A stretch of 64,000 nucleotides of DNA from an uncultured Hyphomicrobiales bacterium (lineage in GTDB: Bacteria; Pseudomonadota; Alphaproteobacteria; Rhizobiales; Beijerinckiaceae). A program made the position numbers and the translations under genes. Position 1 is the first letter of the stretch. Each line of letters starts with the position of its first letter. Positions 54,706 to 64,000 of this stretch are shown piece after piece. The DNA is taken from NCBI GenBank assembly GCA_903861645.1, contig CAIOVE010000020.1, forward strand, positions 1 to 64,000, written 5' to 3'. The notes under the pieces are model-generated. The model saw only the letters and a program-made list of their open reading frames with translations, did no database searches and was not told where the DNA came from.

Positions 54706-55889
54706 GGCGAGACCAGGCGAAACAGGTGCGCGAGATCCTTGAAGAAAATTCGCACGTGCGCCATCGGATCGGCGCGCACGAGCTCCTTGTTCATGTAGGC
54801 TTCCCACGTCAGCCGTTGCACGTCGGGGTCGCGGCAGATGCTGACGAAGCGCTCGCGGCGCTTGTCGTTCTTGTACCAGAAGTACTGCATCATCCCGAGA
54901 ATCCAGAACACGCGGCCATGCGCCTTCATGAAACGCTTGCGCGCGCTCGCCAGCGCGCGGGCGTCGCCGGTCTTGAGGAAATCCTCCGCCGCGTCGGCGG
55001 AAAGGCGGCCGCCCAGCATCGCGTAATATATGCCCTCGCCCGACGCCGGCGCGACGACGCCAGCCGCGTCGCCGGCGAGGATGACATCCTTTCCATTGTC
55101 CCAGCGCTTCAACGGCTTGAGCGGAATCGGCGCGCCCTCGCGGCGCAACGTTTCAACCTTTTCAAATCCGGTCAGGCCGCGCAGATCCTGCACGGAACCC
55201 TTCAGCGAAAAGCCCTTGTGCGCGCTGCCCGTGCCGATGCTCATCGTATCGCCATGCGGAAAAATCCACGCGTAGAAGTCGGGCGAGAGGTTGCCGCGGT
55301 AATAAATTTCGCAGCGCTTGGCCGCCTCGCCGCCATCCTCGGGCGCGCGCACGATTTCATGATAGGCGAAGACGAACTTCGTCTTGTCGGCGTCGGGCAC
55401 CTCCTGCCGGCCAACCGCGGACAGCGCGCCGTCGGCGCCAATGACAAGACGCGCGCGCGCGGATTCCATCGCGCCCGAGCCGTCCTTGCTTTGATAGTGG
55501 ACGGTCGCGACGCCATCCGCCCCGCGGGTGATTTTCACGTAGAGTCCGGAACGGCGCTCGGCGCCCGATGCGGCGGCGCGCGCGCGCAGCCATTCATCGT
55601 AGTCCTCGCGGTCGACCATGCCGACGAACCCGCCCTTGATGGGCATGTCGACTTCCTTGGCGGCGGGCGAAATCATGCGCGCCGAACTCACGCGCGCCTT
55701 GAGCAGATGATCGGGAATGTCGAAATCGCGCATCAGGCGCGGCGGTATGGCGCCGCCGCACGGCTTGATGCGGCCGGCCTTGTCGAGCAGCATCACCTTG
55801 CGGCCGCGTCGCGCGAGATCGTTCGCCGCCGTCGCGCCCGCCGGACCACCGCCGACAACGATCACGTCAAAGGTTTCCGCTGTCGTCAT
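54702..55889 (-). CDS. bchP: Geranylgeranyl reductase BchP
   Basis: 395 residues, FAD-dependent reductase converting the geranylgeranyl tail of bacteriochlorophyll to phytyl. The N-terminal dinucleotide motif is VVGGGPAGATAANDLARRG; further IKPCGGAIPPRLMRDFDIP and AGDAAGVVAPASGEGIYYA match the family. It is the second gene of the operon, 18 bases after the PucC-like transporter, with tspO overlapping its stop. Confidence 0.95.
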   Translation of the reverse strand: MTTAETFDVIVVGGGPAGATAANDLARRGRKVMLLDKAGRIKPCGGAIPPRLMRDFDIPDHLLKARVSSARMISPAAKEVDMPIKGGFVGMVDREDYDEWLRARAAASGAERRSGLYVKITRGADGVATVHYQSKDGSGAMESARARLVIGADGALSAVGRQEVPDADKTKFVFAYHEIVRAPEDGGEAAKRCEIYYRGNLSPDFYAWIFPHGDTMSIGTGSAHKGFSLKGSVQDLRGLTGFEKVETLRREGAPIPLKPLKRWDNGKDVILAGDAAGVVAPASGEGIYYAMLGGRLSADAAEDFLKTGDARALASARKRFMKAHGRVFWILGMMQYFWYKNDKRRERFVSICRDPDVQRLTWEAYMNKELVRADPMAHVRIFFKDLAHLFRLVSP

Positions 55890-55907
55890 GGGCGTCGAGC
55901 CTCCCTG

Positions 55908-57254
55908 TCAGGTTCCCGCGGTCAGTGGATTGTCCACGCGCGTTGAAGTCGCGCGTTGTTTTGTCGGATCGCGCGCGCCGATATTGAGCGCCAGCGCGGC
56001 GGATGAAATGAACAGCGCGGCCTCGCAAAGAAACACCAGCGCGAAGGCCAGTCGCGTCTCGCCCATCGCGTGACGGGCGATATCGACCGATACGGTTCCC
56101 ACGAGTCCGCCCAATCCGAAGGCCACGGCCTGCGCCGCGCCCCACAGGCCCATGCGCGTGCCTTCGCGCGCGCTCGCGCCGCTCGCCGCGAGGCCCATCA
56201 TCGAGCCGATGGCCGAAACCGCGAAGGCGCCATTCGAAAAGCCAAGGGCGAAGATCGCCGCCCGCAGCGAAAAACCCGGGCCCGCGTAGCCGCTCGCCGC
56301 GATCGCGACGAGCGAGACCGCTGAAGCGACGCAACCGCCAACCGTCCACAATTTCAGCGAACCGAATATCGGGCCCCCGATGAACGAGGCCATGAAGGCG
56401 ACGGCCAGCATGCCCGTCAGCACGCCGCCGTGCTGCATGCCCGCGAGCTTGGTCGTCTCGCCGGGGGTCATGCCGAACACAAGGCCGGCGAAGGGCTCGA
56501 TAATCAATTCCTGCGCGCTGTAGGCGAGCATGGACACGAAGATGAAGATCGTGAAGCGTCGCGCCGCGGGTTCGGCCCAGACGTTGCGGATCGCCTCGCG
56601 AAACGGCTGACGCGCCGCAGGTCGTTCGGCCGCGGACGCGCGCCCGTCCCTATTGTTCTTCTCAACGCCCAGCACGGCGAGCGTGGCGACGGTGAACGCG
56701 AGCGTCGCGACAGCCGCCGTGACCTCGATCAGCCGCGCGTGCGAATAGGGGTCGAGAAAATGCCCCGCGAGCGGCGCCGTCACCGCGAAACCGAGGATCA
56801 TCATGACCCAGACCGTCGTCGCCGCCGCCGCGCGTCGGGCGGGCGCCACGCAGGTCGCGAGCATGGTCAGCACCGACGTGCCGGCCGCGCCAACGCCCAC
56901 GCCAATGGCGAGGAATGAAAAGAGCGCGAGGCTCATGCCCAATACGAGATGTGTCGCCGCCAGCGCCGTCGCGACCGCCGCGCCGACGCCGCCCAACGCC
57001 AGCAAACCCATGCCGCCGATGATCCACGGCGTGCGGCGACCGCCGACATCCGAGCCGTATCCCCACGCGGGCCGAAGGATTTGCACGCCGTAATGCGAGG
57101 CGACCAGCAGGCCGGGAACGAAGGCGGGCAGGGCGAGTTCGATGATCATCACGCGGTTGATGGTCGACGTCATCAACACGACAATCGAGCCAAGCGCGGT
57201 CTGGACGAGTCCCAGGCGAACGACGCCAAGCCAGCCGAGGGGCGTCGCGCTCAT
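55908..57254 (-). CDS. PucC/BCH2-family MFS protein (bacteriochlorophyll delivery)
   Basis: 448 residues, 12 membrane helices, of the PucC/LhaA/BCH2 family needed for light-harvesting complex assembly. Characteristic segments are RLGLVQTALGSIVVLMTSTINRVMI near the N-terminus and PAWGYGSDVGGRRTPWIIGG near residue 65. Its place directly before bchP matches ORF428/bch2 of Rhodobacter rather than pucC of the puc operon. First gene of the operon, 103 bases after two tandem PpsR-like boxes. Confidence 0.9.
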   Translation of the reverse strand: MSATPLGWLGVVRLGLVQTALGSIVVLMTSTINRVMIIELALPAFVPGLLVASHYGVQILRPAWGYGSDVGGRRTPWIIGGMGLLALGGVGAAVATALAATHLVLGMSLALFSFLAIGVGVGAAGTSVLTMLATCVAPARRAAAATTVWVMMILGFAVTAPLAGHFLDPYSHARLIEVTAAVATLAFTVATLAVLGVEKNNRDGRASAAERPAARQPFREAIRNVWAEPAARRFTIFIFVSMLAYSAQELIIEPFAGLVFGMTPGETTKLAGMQHGGVLTGMLAVAFMASFIGGPIFGSLKLWTVGGCVASAVSLVAIAASGYAGPGFSLRAAIFALGFSNGAFAVSAIGSMMGLAASGASAREGTRMGLWGAAQAVAFGLGGLVGTVSVDIARHAMGETRLAFALVFLCEAALFISSAALALNIGARDPTKQRATSTRVDNPLTAGT

Positions 57255-57356
57255 GCTCGAAGGCCTCCGACGCGACCGGCCCGCCGACGGGGCGCCGTAT
57301 CCGGGCGCGTCGGCTCAAAAGACATCTTGAAACGGGGGTGCCCTGGCTGCATGGAA

Positions 57357-57399
57357 TGAAAGGTAAACTTGACAATCCAAGTGTCAAGTAAAACTTACA
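57357..57399. promoter_or_regulatory. Two tandem PpsR boxes at the PucC-like/bchP/dxs operon promoter
   Basis: Box 1 (57357-57374) is TGA-N12-ACA with G before ACA; box 2 (57382-57399) is an exact TGT-N12-ACA with C after TGT. Seven bases separate them (centres 25 bp apart), the spacing known for cooperative PpsR/CrtJ sites. Between them runs a perfect inverted repeat, ACTTGACA...TGTCAAGT (57367-57389), shared by the inner half-sites. The block lies about 103 bases before the PucC-like gene. Confidence 0.75.
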
Positions 57400-57436
57400 T
57401 TCATCGCGCGGGGGATGTGTAAGGCTAACGCGACGG

Positions 57437-58885
57437 TCAGTTCGGCGCGCCGTCATCCCCGTCAAGATCGCCGAGGCCATAGCGGCGCAGCTTGGCGTAG
57501 AGGCCCTGCCGGCTCAGGCCCAGCATGTCGGCCGCGGAAGCCCGGTTGTCGCGGGTCAATTCCAGGGCGGCTTCGATACAAAGCCGCTCGATGAGATCGG
57601 TTGTTTCGCGCACCAGGTTCTTGAGCGGCACGCGTCCGACGAGATCGGTGAATTGCTCCACCGTGCGGGGCAATTCCCGGCCGCCGAGACGGTCCTTGCC
57701 GACGCGCCAACCGCTGCTGCGGATCGTGAAGCCAATACAGGGCCGATCGCCATCGGCCACGCTGACGGCGGTGATCTCCACGTCCTCCGCGGCGCCATAC
57801 TCGCCCCGCAGAATCGTCGAAAAATGCCGGACGAAGCCATGGTTGCGCAGGTTCGCGAAAAGCACGTCGATGTCGACGCCCGGGCGGCCAAGCCACCGTT
57901 CAATGGACTGGCCGCGAACCTGTTCCTCGTTCGCCGCCTGCGCCAGATCGATGAAGGCCGAATTGGCGGTCAGCACGCGCCGTTCCGGGTCGGTTACGAC
58001 GAAGGCGTCCGGCATCTTTTCGACGATGCGCAGCAGATCGCCCTGTTCGGATGGCGCGACCGCGCCGGGTCCGTTCAGCGCCGACAGCAAAATCAGCAGG
58101 TGAGACTCGTTTTCCTGCCGGAACAGGGAACCCGACAATAGAAGGGATTCCTTGTCCTCGGCCATTTTGACGTGAACATTGTCGACTCGCGGCGCGACAC
58201 GCAGCGCCGCCATGAACGATTGGGCCGCCTGGCGACTCGCCCCGTCGAACAGGTCGGAGAAGCCCGCGCCGACGAGCTTCCGCGCGTCCTTGCCGAGCAG
58301 GGCGGCCGCGGCGGGATTCGCTTCGATGATGCGCTGGTTGCCCGCGTCGACGATGACGACCGCCTCGGCGGCGAGCTGGAAGAGCAACCGGTAACGCTTC
58401 TCCGAATCGCGGATGCGCGTGTATTCGCGCTCCATCGCCTGTTGGGCCTCGGCGAGGCGCTGTTGCAGCGTGGCCATGGCCCTGAGGTCGCGACCGACGG
58501 CCACGATGCGGCGATCCTTGTTATATCGGATCGCGCTGTAGCGGATGGGAACGTCGGGGCCCTGCGTCGCGGGATGATTGACCTGACGCCATCGCGAAAC
58601 CTGGAGGTTTTGCGATTCGCGGATCATTTCCTCGATTTTCGGCTTGCTTTCGACGGTGACCGTATCCGTCCATCGGCGGCCAATCCAGTTGCGATAGGCC
58701 TCGCGCGCGAGTTCCTCGTTGCCAAACGCGACATCGCGGATCACGCCGTCCTTGTCCATGACAAGCGCGACATCCGAGGAGGAAACAATCAATGCGGCCG
58801 CGGTCTCGGGATCGATCGATCCGAGGCTTTCAACAGGTGCGTTGAAGCGGGTCAAAGGCGCTGATGGCCTGAGAGCTTCGACCAA
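57437..58885 (-). CDS. ppsR: PpsR/CrtJ-type photosynthesis repressor, copy 2
   Basis: 482 residues with the same plan as copy 1: N-terminal PAS-like region, PAS 1 (LLFQLAAEAVVIVDAGNQRIIEANPAA), PAS 2 (KMPDAFVVTDPERRVLTANSAF) and a Fis-type helix-turn-helix (AADMLGLSRQGLYAKLRRYGLG). It lacks a Cys at the position used in copy 1 (ALELTRDNR instead of LELCRGNR), but has one earlier (ERLCIEAALEL). TTG start at 58883-58885 after GGAGACGG. It follows aerR2 by 51 bases on the same strand. In typical clusters this is the ppsR location. Confidence 0.93.
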   Translation of the reverse strand: MVEALRPSAPLTRFNAPVESLGSIDPETAAALIVSSSDVALVMDKDGVIRDVAFGNEELAREAYRNWIGRRWTDTVTVESKPKIEEMIRESQNLQVSRWRQVNHPATQGPDVPIRYSAIRYNKDRRIVAVGRDLRAMATLQQRLAEAQQAMEREYTRIRDSEKRYRLLFQLAAEAVVIVDAGNQRIIEANPAAAALLGKDARKLVGAGFSDLFDGASRQAAQSFMAALRVAPRVDNVHVKMAEDKESLLLSGSLFRQENESHLLILLSALNGPGAVAPSEQGDLLRIVEKMPDAFVVTDPERRVLTANSAFIDLAQAANEEQVRGQSIERWLGRPGVDIDVLFANLRNHGFVRHFSTILRGEYGAAEDVEITAVSVADGDRPCIGFTIRSSGWRVGKDRLGGRELPRTVEQFTDLVGRVPLKNLVRETTDLIERLCIEAALELTRDNRASAADMLGLSRQGLYAKLRRYGLGDLDGDDGAPN

Positions 58886-58936
58886 AACCGTCTCCGGATA
58901 AGCGGGAAGTTAGGCGTCTGATATGTACCGCAGTCT

Positions 58937-59794
58937 TTACACGGCGAATTGTCGATTTAGCAAGCTTCGAGCCAAAATCACGGCGTGCGGCGCATCCCGC
59001 GCGACGGCGTCGGCCCCGACGAATTGGGCCAGCTCGGGCTGGGCCGAGAAGATCGCGCCGCCGACGAGAACGGGGATCGAAGGGTTTCGCGACGCGGCGC
59101 GCGCTTCACCGACGGCTGTCCCGAGGTTCTCGGCGAGGCGGTCGCAACTCAGGGAAAAGCCCACGACATCGAACCAGTCGTCCGCCAAAGCGTCGAGATA
59201 GTCCCGTTCGGTCGACTGCTCGACGCGCCAGCCGTCGGTCGTGAAAAACCGCGCGACCATGGAAACCCCGAAGGCATGGGATTCGCCCGGCGTCGGCAAG
59301 AGCAAGATGCGGCGCGCCGGGCCCGGGTTCATGTCGAGGTCGAGATGCGTCGGCGCCAGCATTTGCAGGATGAACTGCAACCGGCGAAGCCCGACGGAAA
59401 CTTCGACGAAATCGCAATGGTCGCTTTCCCAAAGCTCGCCGAGGCGACGCGCCGCCGGCGCGAGGTGTTCCAGAAAAATCGCGTCCAGCGCGAGGCCGTC
59501 GCCGCGCAGCGCCTCCATGTGGGCAAGCCCCTTGTTGGAGTCCCGACAGAGCAGCAGGCGGACAAATTCGTCGGGTGTCGCCACTGTTTGAGCGGCGGAC
59601 CGAGCCGGCTCGGGCTTGTCAGTGGCGTGCGCCAAAAGCAGGCGCGGCAGGATTTCGGCCTGGATGACCCCGGCAAGCGTCTTTTTCCACGAACGTGAAG
59701 TGACCACTTTGGCTGACACTTCCCGGCTATCGGGCGTTTCGCCCTGACGCGCGAGGCGTTCCGTCAATTCCGGATACAGATCGAGTTCTTGCAT
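58937..59794 (-). CDS. AerR/PpaA-type B12-binding regulator, copy 2
   Basis: 285 residues. The helical region (FLEHLAPAARRLGELWESDHCDFVEVSVGLRRLQFIL) and the cobalamin domain (LLPTPGESHAFGVSMVARFFTTDGWRV) parallel copy 1; the His in PGESH is kept. It is in front of ppsR2 in the canonical aerR/ppaA-ppsR order and likely tunes PpsR with B12 and light. The ATG at 59792-59794 has GGAGG upstream; a longer frame adds 15 residues without a ribosome site. Confidence 0.9.
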   Translation of the reverse strand: MQELDLYPELTERLARQGETPDSREVSAKVVTSRSWKKTLAGVIQAEILPRLLLAHATDKPEPARSAAQTVATPDEFVRLLLCRDSNKGLAHMEALRGDGLALDAIFLEHLAPAARRLGELWESDHCDFVEVSVGLRRLQFILQMLAPTHLDLDMNPGPARRILLLPTPGESHAFGVSMVARFFTTDGWRVEQSTERDYLDALADDWFDVVGFSLSCDRLAENLGTAVGEARAASRNPSIPVLVGGAIFSAQPELAQFVGADAVARDAPHAVILARSLLNRQFAV

Positions 59795-59917
59795 GTGCGC
59801 CTCCGATCCAAAACCTGTCGAAAACGAAAAGGTCTGCAAAATATAGTATTATGCGCGTTCTGACGGCTTCCTTTGTCGGGCCTCGCGTCGTTCCCTCCCG
59901 ACGATTTAGGCGCACTA

Positions 59918-59978
59918 TGATGTAATACAAAAATTACGTCAATCTTAGTTGACAGTTCTTTCCGATGAGTCCTAGACT
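59918..59978 (+). promoter_or_regulatory. bchFNBH promoter with overlapping inverted repeats
   Basis: TTGACA (59949-59954) and TAGACT (59973-59978), 18 bases apart, look like a sigma-70 promoter 65 bases upstream of bchF. CGT-N12-ACA (59937-59954), one mismatch from a PpsR box with C and G at the inner positions, covers the -35. Just upstream, TGATGTAAT (59918-59926) and ATTACGTCA (59933-59941) form a near-perfect inverted repeat (8 of 9 pairs). Confidence 0.55.
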
Positions 59979-60042
59979 AACCCATGCCGATCCACCCCCG
60001 CGACCTCGGGGGTGATCAGGGCGCCGGTGGGGAAGCGGTGGC

Positions 60043-61862
<1,820 letters not shown>

Positions 61863-61864
61863 CC

Positions 61865-63448
61865 ATGCAACTTACGGTCTGGACCTACGAAGGACCGCCC
61901 CATGTCGGGGCCATGCGCGTCGCCACCGCGATGCAAGGCTTGCATTATGTCCTGCACGCGCCGCAGGGCGACACCTACGCCGACTTGCTCTTCACGATGA
62001 TCGAGCGGCGCGCGGCGCGCCCGCCCGTGACCTACACGACGTTTCAGGCGAGGGATCTTGGCGGCGACACCGCCGAACTTTTCAAGACAGCGGCGCGCGA
62101 GGCCTACGAGCGTTTCAAGCCGCGCGCGATGATCGTCGGCGCCTCCTGCACGGCGGAGCTGATTCAGGACGATCCCGGCGGTCTCGCCGCCGCGCTGGCC
62201 CTGCCCATTCCCGTCATTCCGCTCGAATTGCCAGCGTATCAGAAAAAGGAAAACTGGGGCGCCGCCGAAACGTTCTATCGGCTTGTCCGCGCGTTGGCCG
62301 GCGCCAGGCGCGAGCGGACCTCGCGCGCCCGCCCGCTATGCAATCTGCTCGGGCCGACGGCGCTCGGCTTTCGTCACCGCGACGACGTGATCGAAATCAC
62401 GCGATTGCTGGCGCGGCTTGGCGTTGATGTAAATGTCGTCGCGCCGTTGAACGCCACGCCCGACGATCTGACGATGCTCGGCGACGCGGACTTCAACGTC
62501 GTCCTCTATCCGGAGGTCGCCCTGCCGGCGGCACAGTGGCTGGAAAAGAATCATGGACAGCCCTTCACGAAAATCACGCCGATCGGCGTTGGCGCCACGC
62601 GCGAATTCATCGCCGAGGTCGCCGCGATCGCGAAAATCGACGCGAGCGCCGTCCTGGTCGAGGATTCCTCGCGCCTGCCCTGGTATTCGCGTTCCGTCGA
62701 CTCGACTTATCTGACCGGCAAGCGCGTGTTTATTTTCGGCGACGCGACACATGTCGTCGCTGCGGCCCGCATCGCGCGCGATGAACTCGGCTTCAAGGTG
62801 GTCGGCCTTGGAACCTACGCCCGCGAATTCGCCCGCGACGTGCGCGAGGCCGCCAAGCGATACGACGTCGAGGCGCTGATCACCGACGATTACCTCGAGG
62901 TCGAGGCGAAAGTCGCGGAATTGCAGCCTGAACTCATGCTTGGCACGCAAATGGAGCGTCATATCTCCAAGCGCCTCGGCGTGCCCTGCGCCGTGATTTC
63001 GGCGCCCGTCCACGTGCAGGATTTTCCCGCCCGCTATTCGCCGCAGATGGGATTCGAGGGCGCGAACGTCATCTTCGACTCCTGGGTTCATCCCCTGATG
63101 ATGGGGCTCGAGGAGCATCTCCTTTCGATGTTCCGCGAGGATTCGGAATTCCACGATGGCGCCGCGCCGTCCCATCTCGGCGGCAAGGCGACCGTTGCGC
63201 GGCAGCCGGTCGCGAGCGAGCCGGTCGAGGCCGCCGTCGCGCATACGCCCGAGCAACCCGAAGCTTTCTCCTCGGGGGCTCCCATTCAGATCAATTGGGC
63301 CGACGAGGCCGAGAAGGAACTCAGGAAAATACCGTTCTTCGTGCGTGGAAAAGCCAGAAAAAACACCGAACGCTTTGCTTGCGAGCGCGGCGTCGCGACG
63401 ATCACCATCGAGACATTGTACGATGCCAAAGCCCACTTCGCGCGCTGA
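61865..63448 (+). CDS. bchB: Dark-operative protochlorophyllide reductase subunit BchB
   Basis: 527 residues, partner of BchN. The N-terminal [20 protein letters not shown], the Cys in [14 protein letters not shown] near residue 95 (shared cluster ligand) and the C-terminal [20 protein letters not shown] helix-turn domain are typical. The ATG at 61865 is 2 bases after the bchN stop. Its end overlaps bchH by 26 bases. Confidence 0.96.
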   Translation: MQLTVWTYEGPPHVGAMRVATAMQGLHYVLHAPQGDTYADLLFTMIERRAARPPVTYTTFQARDLGGDTAELFKTAAREAYERFKPRAMIVGASCTAELIQDDPGGLAAALALPIPVIPLELPAYQKKENWGAAETFYRLVRALAGARRERTSRARPLCNLLGPTALGFRHRDDVIEITRLLARLGVDVNVVAPLNATPDDLTMLGDADFNVVLYPEVALPAAQWLEKNHGQPFTKITPIGVGATREFIAEVAAIAKIDASAVLVEDSSRLPWYSRSVDSTYLTGKRVFIFGDATHVVAAARIARDELGFKVVGLGTYAREFARDVREAAKRYDVEALITDDYLEVEAKVAELQPELMLGTQMERHISKRLGVPCAVISAPVHVQDFPARYSPQMGFEGANVIFDSWVHPLMMGLEEHLLSMFREDSEFHDGAAPSHLGGKATVARQPVASEPVEAAVAHTPEQPEAFSSGAPIQINWADEAEKELRKIPFFVRGKARKNTERFACERGVATITIETLYDAKAHFAR

Positions 63449-64000
63449 CGCAACGCCGGTCCGGGTCGTCATCGTGACGATGGACACCCATGTCGCGAGC
63501 GCGACCGATCGCGCGCGGCTATCCTTGCAACGGCAAATTCCTGGCCTGTCCCTGCGCGTGCACGCGGCGTCGGAGTTCGCGGCCGAGCCCGCGGCCTTGC
63601 AACGTTGTCTGACCGACATAGCGCAAGCCGATATCGTCATCGCCTTCATGCTCTTCCTCGAGGAGCATTTCCTTCCGCTCTTGCCGGCGCTCAAGGCGCG
63701 ACGCGAGAGCTGCGACGCCATGATCTGCGCCATGTCCGCCGGCGAGGTCTCGAAGCTCACGCGCATGGGTCGCTTCGATATGAGCGCCCCGACGAGCGGG
63801 CCGATGGCTCTGCTCAAACGGCTGCGCGGGAACAAGGACAAGTCCGCCGCCGCCGGCGCGAACCAGATGAAGATGCTGCGGCGTCTGCCGAAAATCCTGC
63901 GCTTCATTCCGGGAACGGCGCAGGATGTGCGCGCATATTTCCTCACCCTGCAATATTGGTTGGCGGGGTCCGAGGAAAACATGGCCAACATGGTTCGTTT
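63423..64000 (+). CDS. bchH: Magnesium chelatase subunit BchH (5' part, cut by the window edge)
   Basis: The first 192 residues of the large Mg-chelatase subunit (full length about 1,200). An ATG at 63423, inside the bchB end, opens a frame with [20 protein letters not shown], a typical start, then [20 protein letters not shown] and [22 protein letters not shown] at the edge. It binds protoporphyrin IX for Mg insertion. In the standard order bchL and bchM would follow beyond the window. Confidence 0.95.
   Translation, partial: MPKPTSRADATPVRVVIVTMDTHVASATDRARLSLQRQIPGLSLRVHAASEFAAEPAALQRCLTDIAQADIVIAFMLFLEEHFLPLLPALKARRESCDAMICAMSAGEVSKLTRMGRFDMSAPTSGPMALLKRLRGNKDKSAAAGANQMKMLRRLPKILRFIPGTAQDVRAYFLTLQYWLAGSEENMANMVR

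Overview
The window is high-GC DNA from a bacteriochlorophyll a-producing alphaproteobacterium. It carries one end of a photosynthesis gene cluster (bciB, bchG, bchP, a PucC/BCH2-type transporter, bchF-bchN-bchB-bchH), two ppsR repressors, two AerR/PpaA-type B12-domain antirepressors, and a bacteriophytochrome with its heme oxygenase. Two PpsR copies beside a bacteriophytochrome are known from phototrophic Bradyrhizobium and Rhodopseudomonas. I therefore infer a Hyphomicrobiales (Rhizobiales) purple non-sulfur or aerobic anoxygenic phototroph, but I cannot name the genus.

Layout. Positions 1-3170 are an eroded accessory patch: a TauD-like N-terminal scrap, a DapA-family gene cut by an IS21 istB relic, AT-rich DNA and a tyrosine-integrase scrap. 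Positions 3172-5718 hold a Vgb-like propeller protein, an orphan Bug solute-binding protein and a small MgtC-like membrane protein. At 6145-8229 there is an unusual fusion of a secreted GH8 glucanase, a membrane helix and a degenerate GGDEF-like domain.

Positions 8247-19425 form a divergent catabolic locus. Ten minus-strand genes run from 15380 down to an IclR regulator: two small proteins, a Rieske oxygenase, a RidA homologue, an ABC transporter, an SDR, a hydrolase and the regulator. Four plus-strand genes face them: cupin, SDR, ThDP enzyme and aspartate dehydrogenase-like. A perfect inverted repeat lies in the shared promoter region. After an outer-membrane barrel plus FecR pair come a flavin reductase, a CMD-family protein, an LLM monooxygenase and a second Bug protein, which may belong to the same or a related degradation pathway whose substrate cannot be read from sequence.

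Positions 25347-42506 are mainly housekeeping: hemB, thiM, a truncated haemoglobin behind a perfect FNR/FixK box, a GGDEF-EAL protein, hppA, bamE, a bc1 chaperone, yceD-plsX-fabH-ihfA-merR, tRNA-Pro(GGG) and an arsR-arsC-aquaporin operon.

Positions 42609-64000 are the photosynthesis region. bciB and bchG supply late bacteriochlorophyll steps. ppsR1-bphP-bphO form an apparent light-sensing operon, convergent with aerR1. After a membrane hydrolase, the operon PucC-like-bchP-tspO-unknown-dxs is read leftward from a promoter with two tandem PpsR-like boxes. aerR2-ppsR2 are also read leftward, and bchFNBH is read rightward to the window edge from a promoter whose -35 overlaps another PpsR-like box. 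Together this suggests near-infrared light (BphP), redox/light (PpsR) and B12 (AerR) inputs on pigment genes, with dxs and bchP coupled for the phytyl tail.
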